In this document: one piece after another, positions 46,991 to 58,382 of the stretch
How the letters are laid out: each line of letters begins with the position of its first letter
Numbering within the stretch: position 1 is the stretch's first letter
NCBI RefSeq assembly: GCF_033118175.1
Contig: NC_083693.1
Coordinates: 57,901,981 to 57,965,980 of the forward strand
Direction: 5' to 3'
DNA length: 64,000 bases
Origin: Dama dama
Lineage: Eukaryota; Chordata; Mammalia; Artiodactyla; Cervidae
Notes under the pieces: model-generated
Told to the model about the DNA's origin: nothing
Database searches by the model: none
The model's input: only the letters and a program-made list of their open reading frames with translations
Made by a program: the position numbers and the translations under genes

Positions 46991-47777
46991 ATTGATGGAT
47001 TTGCTATTTTAAAGTCCCAGTGCCAATTGCTTCAGCAGTAATAACTTCATTGTGGACTAAACCTTTCATAGAATTTTTCACTTGCAGGTAGTAACAGTAC
47101 AATTCTTGTAAATAAAATCTAATCAGACACTTCCAGAGCCAGTTTAGTGTCTGAAAATGGGACTTAAAAACAGTTTTCCATTTGTTGCAAAATGGAAAAG
47201 CAACACCTGATTTGATCTCAGAGAGGCGAGAACCTCCAAATTGGACTAGTAGCATTATTTGGCCATATGCCCATGATGCGTCACAAAACCCCATGTGTAG
47301 AAAATAATATGAGATTTTAGAGGATGTGATAATGTAGTGTTTGATTCAGAGGTGGATAAGAGACACAGCCTGTGTCTGTTCGCACTAAGCAACTTTTTTC
47401 TCTCCAAATTAAAGATATAAACCTTTGTGCTACAGGAAACTAAATGGTAATAGTCTGTTCTTACTCCTTGAGAAGTCACCATTCCCCAGTTTTAAGGTTC
47501 ATGAAAAAGGACTGTGTTGCACTCAGTCAAACTCTGAGTCACAGTACCTACAAAATCTCCTAGTGAAAGAAGAAAAGACAGGAGATATTGGGCTGTAAAT
47601 AGAAGGAATACAAAGCACACACATAGCTACTAAATATACTTCTAGGATCCACCAGTCTTCACCCATGCTTACCAAGGGTGGAGAAATATGTGTCTTTCTA
47701 GAAGGACAAAAAAACTCCACATATTTTGCACTTTGATGGTATGTGCAGAGTGAGGATCTTATAGAAGTGAGAGGAAA
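46991..47777. other. unassigned block of higher GC
   Basis: Composition differs clearly from the very AT-rich DNA on its left. Open frames on the minus strand (47294-47004, 96 codons; 47482-47255, 75 codons) have no domain I recognise and no start context worth calling. It could be an LTR or an unnamed repeat. Confidence 0.35.
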
Positions 47778-47789
47778 GCATGCAACTTT

Positions 47790-48480
47790 CAGTTCAATTC
47801 AGTCACTTAGTCGTGTCCGACTCTTTGTGACCCCATGGACTGCAGCACGCCAGGCCTCCCTGTCCATCACCAACTCCCAAAATTTATTCAAACTCATGTC
47901 CATTGATGCCATCCAACCATCTCATCCTCTGTCACCCCCTTCTCCGGCCTTCAATCTTTCCCAGCATCAGGGTCTTTTCAAATGAGTTAGTTCTTCACAT
48001 CAGATGGCCAAATTATTGGGAATTTCAGCTTCAGCATCAGTCCTTCCAGTGAATATTCAGGACTGATTTCCTTGAGGATGGACTGGTTGGATCTCCTTAC
48101 TATCCAAGGGACCCTAAAGAGTCTTCTCCAACACCATAGTTCAAAAGCATCAATTCTTCAGCACTCAGCATTCTTTAAACTCCAACTCTAACACCCATAC
48201 ATGACTACTGGAAAAACCATAGCCTTGACTAGATGGACCTTTGTTGGCAAAGTAATGTCTCTGCTTTTTAACATGCTGTCTAGGTTGGTCATAGCATTTC
48301 TTTCAAGGAGCAAGCATCTTTTAATTTCATGGCTGCAGTCACCATCTACAGTGATTTTAAAGCCCCCAAAATAAAGTTTGTCAGTTTCCACTGTTTTCCC
48401 ATCTATTTGCCATGAAGTGATGGGACAAGATGCCATGATCTTAGTTTTCTGAATGTGGAGTTTTAAGCCAACTTTTAAGC
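47790..48480 (-). mobile_element. BovB LINE, 5'-truncated, 0.69 kb
   Basis: Antisense, from TCAGTTCAATTCAGTCACTT to the segment before the RT thumb. CAACTTT at 47783-47789 and 48485-48491 may be the TSD. One open piece (48487-48188) covers part of the thumb region. Confidence 0.9.
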
Positions 48481-48491
48481 CGTACAACTTT

Positions 48492-48826
48492 TGGAGAAGA
48501 AAAATGATAAGGATTCAGTAAATAGAGAGGAGTGACATTCCAGTCTGCAGCTTAGATTTTTGTGTGGATGCAAGAATGAGTATGTGTAATACAAGTCCTT
48601 TCAACTCTAATTCTGCTTACTATGAACTCAGCCTCTTTTTGTGAGGACTTCAGTTTCGAGCACCTGAAGACAGACCCTTTTGCTAAACTTTTGAGGGCAG
48701 AACCATACAACACTCTAGGATAAAAATCTCTATATACACACTTTTTAAATTCTGACAAGTAAAGGAAATGTTCACCATAATGTGCCTCTGTGGTGTTATC
48801 ATTAAAGCTAAACATGAGTGTATTCA
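48492..48826. other. unassigned DNA
   Basis: Nothing recognisable. Confidence 0.4.
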
Positions 48827-49297
48827 AGTGAAAGTCGTTCAGTTGTGTCCAACTCTTTGTGACCCCATGGACTATACAGTCCATGGAATTCTCCAGGCCA
48901 GAATACCTGAGTGGATAGTCATTTCCTTCTCTAGGGGATCTTCCCAATCCAGGGATTGAACCCAGGTCTCCTGCATTGCAGGAGATTCTTTACCAGCTGA
49001 ACCACTGCCGCTGCTAAGTCACTTCAGTCGTGTCCAACTCTGTCCGACCCCATAGACGGCAGCTTATCAGGCTCCCCCGTCCCTGGGATTCTCCAGGCAA
49101 GAGCACTGGAGTGGGTTGCCATTTCCTTCTCCAATGCATTAAAGTGAAAAGTGAAAGTAAAGTCGCTCAGTCGTGTCCGACTCTTAGCGACCCCGTGGAC
49201 CGCAGCTACCAGGCTCCTCTGTCCATGGGATTTTCCAGGCAAGAGTACTGGAGTGGGATGCCATTGCCTTCTCCAAGCTGAACCACTAGGGAAGCCC
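48827..49297 (-). mobile_element. Bov-tA SINE split by a Bov-A2
   Basis: Antisense. Body 48827-49006 (subtype with CCATGGACTATACAGTCC) and the last 10 bases of the head at 49288-49297 (AGGGAAGCCC), separated by a complete Bov-A2 and its target duplication. Confidence 0.92.
49007..49275 (-). mobile_element. Bov-A2 SINE nested in a Bov-tA, 12-bp TSD
   Basis: Two Bov-A monomers (CATAGACGGCAGCTTATCAG and CGTGGACCGCAGCTACCAGG) with an AAGTGAAAAGTGAAAGTAAA linker. AGCTGAACCACT is duplicated at 48995-49006 and 49276-49287, inside the head of the host SINE. Confidence 0.95.
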
Positions 49298-49303
49298 ACA
49301 ACC

Positions 49304-49511
49304 TGAAAGTGAAAGTCACTAAGTTATGTCCAACTCTTGAGACCTCATGGACTGTAGCCTGCCAGGCTCCTCTGTCCATGGGATTCTTCAGCAAGAATAC
49401 TGGAGTGGGTTGCCATTTCCTTCTCCAGGGGATCTTCCTGATGCAGGAATCTAACCCACGTCTCGTGCATTTCAGGCAGATTCTTTACCAACTGAGCTAT
49501 GAGGGAAGCCC
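49304..49511 (-). mobile_element. Bov-tA SINE
   Basis: Antisense, from TGAAAGTGAAAGTCACTAAG to GAGCTATGAGGGAAGCCC. Usual GTAGCCTGCCAGGCTCC subtype. Confidence 0.92.
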
Positions 49512-49668
49512 ATGGACTATACAGTCTGTGGAATTCTCCAGGCCAGAATACTGGAGTGGGTAACCTTTCCCTTCTCCAGGGGATCTTCCCAACCCAGGGA
49601 TTGAACCCAGGTCTCCTGCATTGCAGGTGGATTCTTTTCTAGTTGAGAGCTGAGCCACAGGGAAGCCC
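49512..49668 (-). mobile_element. Bov-tA SINE, 3'-truncated
   Basis: Antisense, beginning at ATGGACTATACAGTCTGTGG, so the tail is missing, and running to GAGCCACAGGGAAGCCC. Same subtype as the split SINE at 48827. Confidence 0.9.
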
Positions 49669-50514
49669 TTAGTGTGTTCAGTCGACTCTTATCCTAGCAT
49701 CAGCATGCATTTCCGTTTAGAAATTTCCAACTTCATTGTGTGTCTCAAGTTGTTGTCAGTTGTCTTCTGAGTATATCACAGTCTTTCCATAAATACCTTC
49801 ACCTGCCTTTACCAGAGGAAACAGCAACAATGCTGTAATACAAAACACCCTAAAGGCTAAACAGGAAAATAAGAGGAGGTGGAACTTCCTTATCTCCTGG
49901 TCTTGTCAGTTTAATCAAACTGGCAGGAAGTATTCATTGTAGGCCTATTATCTCTCATCTACATCTGAGAATGTACCAGAGCTCTCTGAATAGAAACTAA
50001 GATCATTCTGTCAGTGACTCAATTGAAATACAATGCTCATCATTTTTATCTTAATATAGCAAGGTTTGAAAGAAAAGCCTTCACACTCTGTTTTGGCCTC
50101 TTGTTACAAGCAGCAGTGAGAAATTAGAATTGAACACAAATGAGTTTTCCAGGTAGACAAAATGAAATAAAATGTGGATCATATTCTCTGAATGGTCAGT
50201 GTGAGAAACCTTTCTGTTTCTAATCAGTGTAAAAGGACTGGATCATGAAACCAGTTATAAATCTATTAAATAATGAGAGAAAACTAGGAAAGTCGTATGT
50301 GCCCAGCATGAAGCAGAGACAACTGTGAATGATTTATACCTACTAGGACATAATTTTGCTACAATATACCCAGCAATTTAATACTGACACGTATGTTATA
50401 ATGTGTCAGAATTGTGCAAGTAGGTAACAAGAAAATAGGCATGAAGGAAAGCTGACAAGTCTGAATTACTGGTGTTGATAAAATAAGGCCTGAGTGTCAA
50501 AATAAGGCTCTCCA
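49669..50514. other. unassigned DNA
   Basis: No gene or named repeat. Confidence 0.4.
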
Positions 50515-50700
50515 CTTCCTTTTGGAAGTACAGTTTTATTGGAAGTTAGTAACAATTCATTCTTTAGGTATTGTCCATGGCTGTTTTCAAGCTACAACAG
50601 CAATGTTGAGTAGTTGCAAAGAAAAACTTATACCCCAAAAAGCCTAAAATATTTACTGTCTGGCCCTTTATAGAAAAAAGTCTGCCAAATTTTGCTGCAG
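50515..50700 (-). mobile_element. hAT-type MITE (MER3/MER58 group)
   Basis: Antisense match in order: CAGTTTTATTGGAAGTTAGT, ATTGTCCATGGCTGTTTTCA, TTGAGTAGTTGCAAAG, AGCCTAAAATATTTACTGTC and TGGCCCTTTATAGAAAAAAG. Group assignment is from memory. Confidence 0.6.
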
Positions 50701-50818
50701 AGGATAATTTTAATACATCCAGACATCCTGATCAAGAAAATAAGTTATAGTCAAGCTTTGTGTTTTGCTTTGTTTTCTTTTAGCAGGGAAATCTTTATTG
50801 CAGGGCCAAGCGAGATGA

Positions 50819-50992
50819 GGGCTTCCCAGGTGACTCAGTGGTAAAAACATGCCTGGCAATACAGGAGACACAGGAGATCCCCTGGCCTAAGAAATGGCAA
50901 CCCGCTCCAGAGGGTTCCATAGAGAGAGGAGATTGGTGGGCTGCAGTCCGGGGTGGCAAAGAGCTGGACATCACTGAGCATACTGAACACAA
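50819..50992 (+). mobile_element. Bov-tA SINE with internal deletion
   Basis: GGCTTCCCAGGTGACTCAGT to AAGAGCTGGACATCACTGAG. Much of the central body is missing or altered. Confidence 0.88.
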
Positions 50993-51931
50993 GCAAGGAG
51001 AACAGGTGGCTCCTGCTAAAACCCTGAGCTCCAGTGATGATTAAGTCCTTCAGGAGTGTTTGCTTAATTAAATATGCTACCCATATATTGAGAACTCCTT
51101 GAGTATGGCTCAACACCTCATAAATGAACACATACACTGATTTGGTTTTGAATTGTGCAAAAATTTAACTCTGTGAAAAGTTTAGCATACCAAAGCCATT
51201 TTAATATAAGAATTACATACTTTAGGATACCAGTAAGTAATTGATATTATAATTATAAAAGTAATGCATGCATATGTTACAGTATTGAAATAGTGAATAA
51301 ATTAAAGTTACAGATGAAGTTCTTTCCTTACTTACCGAGCTACTGTTAAGTTCTTTTTTTGTCTGTGCAGCCAGACTTTGTTATAACTTTAAATATACTT
51401 ATTTTAAAATTTCTTATCGGTGTAAACAGTTTCTATTCTCCCTTTTTGGAAAATTGTGTTCTATAATAGACTTCCTCCTCCATTCTTATCCTATCCCACT
51501 GTTTCTTCTATAACATGTTTAATTTTATTTATTTTATATATTTTAAAGTATTTATAATGTTTATAAACAGATACGTAGCATATGGTATTTTGATTATTTG
51601 CTTAAAAGTATAATTTTTAACTTTTGTTTTACTTCTAGGTTGATCATAAAATTGAGAATCAATAAATAGAATGAAATACTATTATAATTATGCAACTCTT
51701 TATCACTAGTGAAGTATATTTTCAGCATCAGAATTTAGCTATCAATCCCAATTCATAAACATGCTCAGCAGTTTCTGCTTTTTAATCCTAGGTGCTCAAA
51801 ATTCTTAGATTCCTTTTCCAGTTTTTTTTTTAATTGCTTTCTGAGTAATTTAAAAATCATACTAATTTATACATATTTTCATTTTGCTTTCAAATTTTAT
51901 AGAATGATTGACCAGACAAAAAATTCTGTTT
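50993..51931. other. unassigned AT-rich DNA
   Basis: Nothing recognisable. Confidence 0.4.
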
Positions 51932-51946
51932 TTTATGTAACTTTTT

Positions 51947-52033
51947 TTTTTCCTTTCTTTTTTTTTTTTTTTATTAGTTGGAGGCTAATTACTTCACAAC
52001 ATTTCAGTGGGTTTTGTCATACATTGATATGTA
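51947..52033 (-). mobile_element. very short young L1 insertion, 15-bp TSD
   Basis: T-run (the antisense poly(A)) then TTATTAGTTGGAGGCTAATT and CATACATTGATATG: only about 75 bases of L1 3' end. TTTATGTAACTTTTT repeats at 51932-51946 and 52034-52048. Confidence 0.85.
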
Positions 52034-52260
52034 TTTATGTAACTTTTTATTTTTTTGTATGTTTTAATGTAACTTTTTGTTTTTGTAATTCACTTCTGCT
52101 GAATAGAAATCTGGTGTTAATTTAAAATTTACTTTTCTAGGAAATTTTGTTTTTCCTTTTAAAAATACTCAGTTTTCCTTTAATGGTTGAAATTAAAATT
52201 TCATAGCATTTTATCTAAATATAGTGTTCTGGTCATTTATCCCCCTTGGTCTACATGGTT

Positions 52261-52290
52261 TCTTTCTTTCTTTCTTTCTTTTTTTGTGTC
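52261..52290. repeat. (TTTC)n run
   Basis: About five TTTC units followed by T7. Confidence 0.9.
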
Positions 52291-52476
52291 CTCAACAATA
52301 GCCTGTTCCACTTTATTTATTTATTATATATATATATATATTTTTTAATTTATTTTTATTAGTTGGAGGCTAATTACTTTACAATATTGTAGTGGTTTTT
52401 GCCATACATTGACATGAATCAGCCATGGATTTACATGTGTTCCCCATCCCAATCCCCCCTCCCGCCTCCCTCCCTG
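52267..52476 (-). mobile_element. young L1 3' end, 11-bp TSD, extra 3' sequence
   Basis: L1 part from about 52340 (TTTATTTTTATTAGTTGGAG) to the C-rich 3' UTR tract (CCCCCCTCCCGCCTCCCTCC). TGGTTTCTTTC occurs at 52256-52266 and 52477-52487. Between the left duplication and the L1 lie a T/C-rich run, about 30 bases of ordinary sequence (CCTCAACAATAGCCTGTTCC inside) and a (TA)n run. Confidence 0.75.
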
Positions 52477-52487
52477 TGGTTTCTTTC

Positions 52488-52792
52488 AATTCAATCTTTT
52501 TCAAGCTTTGAGGACTTTCTCCTCTTAAGTGTTCCCCTGAATTTGCTAAAACTACCCTTAAGCAGATGTTGGACTCAATGACCGAATTAGAGTCCATGAG
52601 TATTAGTTTTCTCTTCTGTTTTCTAATTATATCTTTATGCTCTATGTTCTGGTAGAGATTTTTATATTGCCTATATATTACCAGCTTGTCTCTTATCTGG
52701 GACCATTTTATTATATTTTAGTTCAGTAGTTACATATATTAATTCTTTATAATATTTTTTCTCTTGTTGCTATTTTCTCCTAGTAGTCTGTA
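52488..52792. other. unassigned DNA
   Basis: Nothing recognisable. Confidence 0.4.
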
Positions 52793-52800
52793 CTTAATTT

Positions 52801-52995
52801 GTTGATGGTTTAGTCATTAAGTCATGTCCAACTCTTGCTACCCCATGGACTGTAGCCTGTCAGGCTCCTCTGTCTATGAGATTCTTCAGACAAGAATACT
52901 GGAGTAGGTTGCCATTTCCTTCTGCAGGGGATCTTCCTGACCCAGGAATCAAACCCAGGTTTCCTGCATTGCAGGCAGATTCTTTACTGACTGAG
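52801..52995 (-). mobile_element. Bov-tA SINE with 8-bp TSD
   Basis: Antisense Bov-tA (GTAGCCTGTCAGGCTCCTCT, GGTTTCCTGCATTGCAGG). CTTAATTT at 52793-52800 and 52996-53003. The last bases of the head are missing. Confidence 0.93.
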
Positions 52996-53003
52996 CTTAA
53001 TTT

Positions 53004-53844
53004 ATGGATATGTTATCTTCTTAAATATCACTAATGTGAGTAATTTGAATGGATTAAAAGATTACCTTTTAAAATATTTTCCCTTATTACTGTTACAGTG
53101 ACATTTAATTCAATCTGTATAACCGCTATGTCTTTTGTCTATAGTACCCCTGTTTGTAATTGACAGAAAAGAAAGGAAAAATAGAAGAGGGCCCTTGATC
53201 ATGGTGTTTGTTCTGTGCTATTAACATTATTGTGACTTCAAGAAATCATTCAGATTATTGAAAGCCAAATAGCAAAATAATCAAATTTTTCTCATCAGCT
53301 AGTAATTCTTGAGTAAATACATTCTGCTCTATTAAAAAAACAGAAGTTGATCTTTCTTATCTTGGGAATTAATTCTGTTTGTTTGTATTAATCTTCCTCA
53401 TTTAAAAAATAATCAAATAATACATTGCTTTATAGAAGTGGCTGGTACCGTTTCCATCTACAAAAGATTAGGATTGATCTCTCAACAGGTCCCCTTGAAA
53501 TAGAGGGGGACTGCAGATTGGCACAAGTTAACAGATGATGTTAAGTGGTTGGATTCCATTTCAGGCATTTGGGTAGGTTACATATAGGCAGGTTTTTTTT
53601 TTTTCCCTCCCACTGTTGCCAAAGTAAGGAGTGCTTTTACTCTGGCAGCAGAGATATTTGAAGTTTTCCCTCTTGGGTAGAGCTACATTTTCTTCCTTTA
53701 TTCTATTTCTTTCTCCTTTCTCTTAAACTAGTTATAATAGGAATCTCCAGTAGATTTCTCATATCCTTGAGGAAATGTTTCTGTGAGTCTTGGTGTCCGT
53801 AGTTGAAAGAAGGAATGACCCGAGTGACCCAAGTTTTTCAGTCA
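53004..53844. other. unassigned DNA with a T13 run
   Basis: No gene or named repeat; the T-run is at 53592-53604. Confidence 0.4.
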
Positions 53845-53943
53845 GACAAGCTGCATTTCAAGTACTCAATACTCAAACTAAATCAGATGGTACAGTTATA
53901 GAATTTTGCCATCATTTCAGGAAAATCTGTTGAACAGCACTGG
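53845..53943 (-). repeat. hAT-type MITE fragment
   Basis: Read antisense it starts CCAGTGCTGTTCAACAGATT and continues with TGATGGCAAAATTCTATA and TTGAGTACTTGAAATGCAGC. This resembles the MITE family whose terminus reads CAGTGCTGTCCAATAGAA. Confidence 0.55.
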
Positions 53944-54399
53944 CCTAGTCTTCACTGATCTAGGCAATTCAGTTAAGTCCATGATATTGTGACATAAGTG
54001 TAGGCATATACAGTAATGATATAATTTTCATTTTTTAAAATTTGTTTTTTTAATCACATCATAAAGATGGTAAAAAAAAAACTAATATCATATATTCTTA
54101 AGGCTTATTCAGGCATAAACATGTTTCCTCTACTGGATTAGTCCAGTGTAACATATGATAGATGAAGAAAATTGAAGTTGTTATTATAATCCAATTAAAT
54201 TACATGAGTATAATGATATTGAAAATTAAATTAGATTTGCTCATTTATATCTTAAGATCTGTATATAAACAAGCACTGAATAAATAAAGCTAGAAAGTGT
54301 ACTTGTTACTATAAAATGAAAGCTTTCCAAAGGAGAGTCACTCATTGAACAACTACTGGAAACAATAATCCTATGGCAGTTACTTTAAGAAAAGACATT
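53944..54399. other. unassigned AT-rich DNA
   Basis: Nothing recognisable. Confidence 0.4.
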
Positions 54400-54850
54400 G
54401 CATAAGAATATATGGTATGAATATTATGCAGCCATAAAAAAGGATGAAAAATGCCATTTGCAGCAACATATATGAACTTAGAGGCTGTCATACTGATTGA
54501 AGTAAATCAGACAGAAAGACAAATGTCATATGATATCACTTATATGTGGAATCTAAAAAAAATGACAAAAAGGAACTTATTTACAAAATATAAATAGACT
54601 CATAGACATAGAAAACAAATTGATGGGTACCAAATGAGAATGAAGGGAAGGATAAATTAGGGATTTGGGATCAACAGAGGCATACTACCATATATAAAAT
54701 AGATACAAACAACAAGGACCTACTGTATAGCACAGGGAACTATATTCAAGCCTAAAATAGAAAAGAATCTGAAAAACATATATGTTTAACTGAGTCACTT
54801 TACTGTACGCCTGAATTGTTGCAAATCAATTATACTTCAGTTTTTAAGAA
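54400..54850 (+). mobile_element. L1 3' end, older cetartiodactyl type
   Basis: Sense L1 from the end of ORF2 (TATTATGCAGCCATAAAAAA) through the 3' UTR (CTACTGTATAGCACAGGGAA, GCAAATCAATTATACTTCAG). No open frame. Sense counterpart of 10791-10990. Confidence 0.85.
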
Positions 54851-55764
54851 AGTGTACATCATGAATTATTATAGGTTACATCCAAACTAGTAAAAAGCAT
54901 GTAAAAGATGAGTATCATCAATATAGCAAAATGTGTCAATATTACACTATCAAATAAGTTGGTATGGGGAAAGAGTGAGTATCTTTGAAATATGAAGTTT
55001 TAATAATGTGATAATCCCAAAGTAAAAATTTAGTTTAAATACTTTGGATGAAAAGTTCATATAAAGCAAGTAGGTTAAGAAATTATATGAAAGAAATAAC
55101 AGTTGGATACCTAAAGCAGAGTGGTTCTGGCAGGAAACTAATTTAAACAAAATGTTGAGAGGGTTTCAAGTTTGCCTTGAAGTCAAACAAAATATATTGC
55201 TTGGTATAAACAACATAGTTGCATAAAAATTCCCATAATTTTAGGATTAGTCTTCCAGTATATGCTGCATATTTTGTATGTTCAAAATATTATTATTTAA
55301 TATAATACCTACAAGGCAACTATCTTGTTAAAAAAGAGATATTTACCAGAATTAATTTTCTATTTTAATTTTATTTTAAAATTTAAATCAAATTTTCTAA
55401 AATAAAAATTATCTCAGAATAGCTAGCTAATTGTTGATAGCATTGTAGTTTATTTTACTTTTCTTCTTTTGTTAGCAGTTTTTATTTTGAAAGGTATTAA
55501 ACAGAAGAATACAAAAAAGAATGGTATGATGAAGTTTTGTATATACTACCTTTCTTTAACAATTGCTGATATTCTAACTAACAAACACTCCTTTAATCTC
55601 CTACCTTTGTTGAAATTTCTGTGATTGTTTCAAAATTTTATTTTGAAGCTTTTAATTTTTTAAACAAGAACATTGCATTTGATTTTTCTCTTGCTCTCTC
55701 AAAGAGTCTACAAACCCTTTTTATATGACTGATTTTTGGAGACCTCAGACTAATGGCTTTATAC
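54851..55764. other. unassigned AT-rich DNA
   Basis: Nothing recognisable. Confidence 0.4.
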
Positions 55765-55772
55765 AATGTCTT

Positions 55773-55889
55773 GAAAAGAAGAAAGTATTAGTTACTCAAT
55801 TGTGTCTGACTCTTTGAGACCCCATGTACTATAGCCTGCCAGGGAAATCTGGGTTTCCCACATGGCAGGCAGATTCTTTACCTTCTGAA
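55773..55889 (-). mobile_element. Bov-tA SINE, internally deleted, 8-bp TSD
   Basis: Antisense tail side (TGTGTCTGACTCTTTGAGAC, ATAGCCTGCCAGG) joined directly to part of the head (GCAGGCAGATTCTTTACC). AATGTCTT at 55765-55772 and 55890-55897. Confidence 0.88.
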
Positions 55890-55897
55890 AATGTCTT

Positions 55898-56544
55898 ACA
55901 GGAGCATTTTCTTATGGTGCTGGTCAACTTGTTCCTTCATCTGCCACATTTGCAAGATACGAGGATTTTTATTCATAGGCCAGTGGAAATAGACTAACAG
56001 TCAGCTTGCGTATCTTCATTGAGTTACTTTTTCACTTGGCTCCTGAGGATGTTTTTTTTTTTTACAACCCCTGGTACATATGCTTTTTAGTTGTAATCCA
56101 GTATTTCTCTGCGCTGATGGTAGGGGTGTGAGACAGAGGGCAGAATTGTCATCTCATTCTATCCCATATCTTCTTTGCAAAATGCTTTATAAATTATGTT
56201 TCTTTATTGAAATTTGTGCATTCTGTTATGCACAAATTCTTCATAAAATGTCTTGAGAAAAAAGCCTCTTGGTCAATTTAAAAAAAGTGGAGGTTGATAT
56301 CATCTTTCTTTCCACTGCCATTTCTTTCCCATCATTCTTCCATTGTCATTAGATCCGTTCTCCCCTTACCTCTAAATCCCACATGCATAGTAATCCACTA
56401 GACTGGATCACAGGCCCAATGAACACAACTAGAACAACTAATGTGAAAGTGTAACAACAAATACTCAAATTTCTACCCACGACCTCCAACATTTTTTGTT
56501 CTCTCAATTCTTTACTTTCACTTCAAATGCAAGTTGGTGCTATC
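55898..56544. other. unassigned DNA
   Basis: Nothing recognisable. A T12 run sits near 56052. Confidence 0.4.
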
Positions 56545-57005
56545 AAAATCTTTATTGAGATGTAACTAACATATAACATTGTGTAACTTAAGATGCATAG
56601 CATGTTGGTTTGACGCATTTATATATTGCAATATAATAACCCCAGTAGAGCTAGCGAACATGTCCAATATGTCACATAATTATTGTTTCTTTTTTATGTT
56701 AAAAACATTTAAGATTGTGTCTCTTGCACAAACTTCCAATTATATACAGTATCATTTACTGTAATTGCAATGCTGCATATCACATTAGACTCTCAGAATT
56801 TACTCATCTTCTAACTTTAAGTGTGTATCATTTGACGAACATCTTCCCTTTTCCCCATTCCCCATCCCTTGGTAAACACCATTCTTTCTTTACGAGTTCA
56901 GCTTTTTTAGGTTCCATGTAAAAGTGATATCAGGTAGTATTTATCTTTGTCTGACTGATCTCACTTAGTATAATGCCCTTAAAGTCTATCCCTGTTGTCT
57001 CTCTC
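56545..57005 (-). mobile_element. old L1 3' end (antisense)
   Basis: TTTATTGAGATGTAACTAAC, then TTGGTAAACACCATTCTTTC, AGTATTTATCTTTGTCTGAC and TCACTTAGTATAATGCCCTT in antisense L1 order (3' UTR then the end of ORF2). Confidence 0.75.
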
Positions 57006-57737
57006 AGTATCAAACTATCCCTATTTTTACTTCTTTCCCTTTATCCTCTGTTTGTGTGTTCATCATAGATTTTGTTGCTTTTGCTGCCTTTCTTTCGAAT
57101 TCAGCAGTTCTCTAACCTGACATCAAAGAGCAACACTGTCACCCACAACATCTGTTCATGTTCGTAGGCTGCAGAGCACAACTATAGGCAATCACAGACT
57201 CATAGATTGGCATCCCTCTCTACGTATTCACTCAACTGGCTTAATTCACCAGGCAATTCTATTTGCCCCGATGTAAACAAAACAAACAAAATCAACCAAA
57301 GAAACCATAACAACAGAAGGAGAAAGCAAATGAAAAGTTTTCTCTTCTTCATAACAACTATTCAGTCATTTACTGTAATTCTCAGACTCTATTCGTATTC
57401 AGTTTTAGCAGATACATTGTTCTTATGGCTTCGTGGTGAGAAAAGCATACCTTCTGTGTGAATTTGCTTCTCCAGTTTGCAATTGTAGCCATCGCCTCTA
57501 GAGTGTTCTGTTCTTTCAGGGACTCCATATACATTCTCTTCCATATCCTCAAACCTGCCTCCTCTGACTCCTATCATAGAACCTATAAACCCCAATTTCT
57601 CAAACTATTTTTGCCTTCAGTTATTCAAAGAATATTTGTTAGAGACCAACTCCAAGTCAGGCTCCCTGTCATCATAGTGACTTAATATTCAGTGTAGTAC
57701 AGAGCCAAACTTTCTACTTCTGTAGGACATATCAGTG
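57006..57737. other. unassigned DNA
   Basis: No named repeat; moderate GC. Short frames on both strands lack domains. Confidence 0.4.
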
Positions 57738-57738
57738 T

Positions 57739-57768
<30 letters not shown>
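57738..57768. repeat. (AC)n microsatellite
   Basis: About 13 AC units, with one CG interruption near the right end. Confidence 0.95.
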
Positions 57769-57769
<1 letters not shown>

Positions 57770-58249
57770 AGAAAATATGAGAATCTTGTCATTTATCATT
57801 TTTCCTTTATCTACAATTCTGACAAGTTTCTAGGAGACCTTTTATTACATTATCAAATTATTAAAAGTTCAAGTTTTGGTTAACATAGAAATGACCTTGG
57901 GGAGATACTAAAATATCAATGTGTATCAGCTATTAACATTTAAAATACTTTTAAGAAAACTTTTTATAGTAATGAATATAATTTTGGAGATGTTTCTGCA
58001 GGGGGTTTCATCAGAGATTTCATTCTCAAGTAGGAGAGAGACTCCTTTGCTATACAATATTGCTCAGCCTGGGCCTGGTCCTTGCCAGTACCATACATAA
58101 GTGTGAAAGGGTGAGCAGGAGATAAATAGGAACCTCAAGGATGTCAATAGATGGATTCCTGTTAAATTATAGATTTACTCAGGTCACGTTCAACCCTGAA
58201 TGGATTTGGTATTCATTGCCTGTATCAATATCTCCTGAGGTATCGTATG
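57770..58249. other. unassigned DNA
   Basis: Nothing recognisable. Confidence 0.4.
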
Positions 58250-58382
58250 AAGTTCAGATTTCTAGACCAAATATCAGGCCTGTGGAGCTAAAATTCTTAA
58301 GTGTAGGACTTGGGAAATCTGTATTTTTAACCAGCTCCCCTGTGCTTTTTATGTATTCTGAGTTTTGAGAACTGCTGCAGTA
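58250..58382 (+). repeat. MER5-like hAT MITE fragment
   Basis: ATCTGTATTTTTAACCAGCT and the end GTTTTGAGAACTGCTGCAG parallel the MER5 3' half (TTTTAACAAGC, AAGTTTGAGAACCACTG). Confidence 0.6.

Noticed and set aside
57738..57768. Short repeats as CRISPR or regulatory array
   Set aside because: Plain AC microsatellite in a vertebrate sequence.
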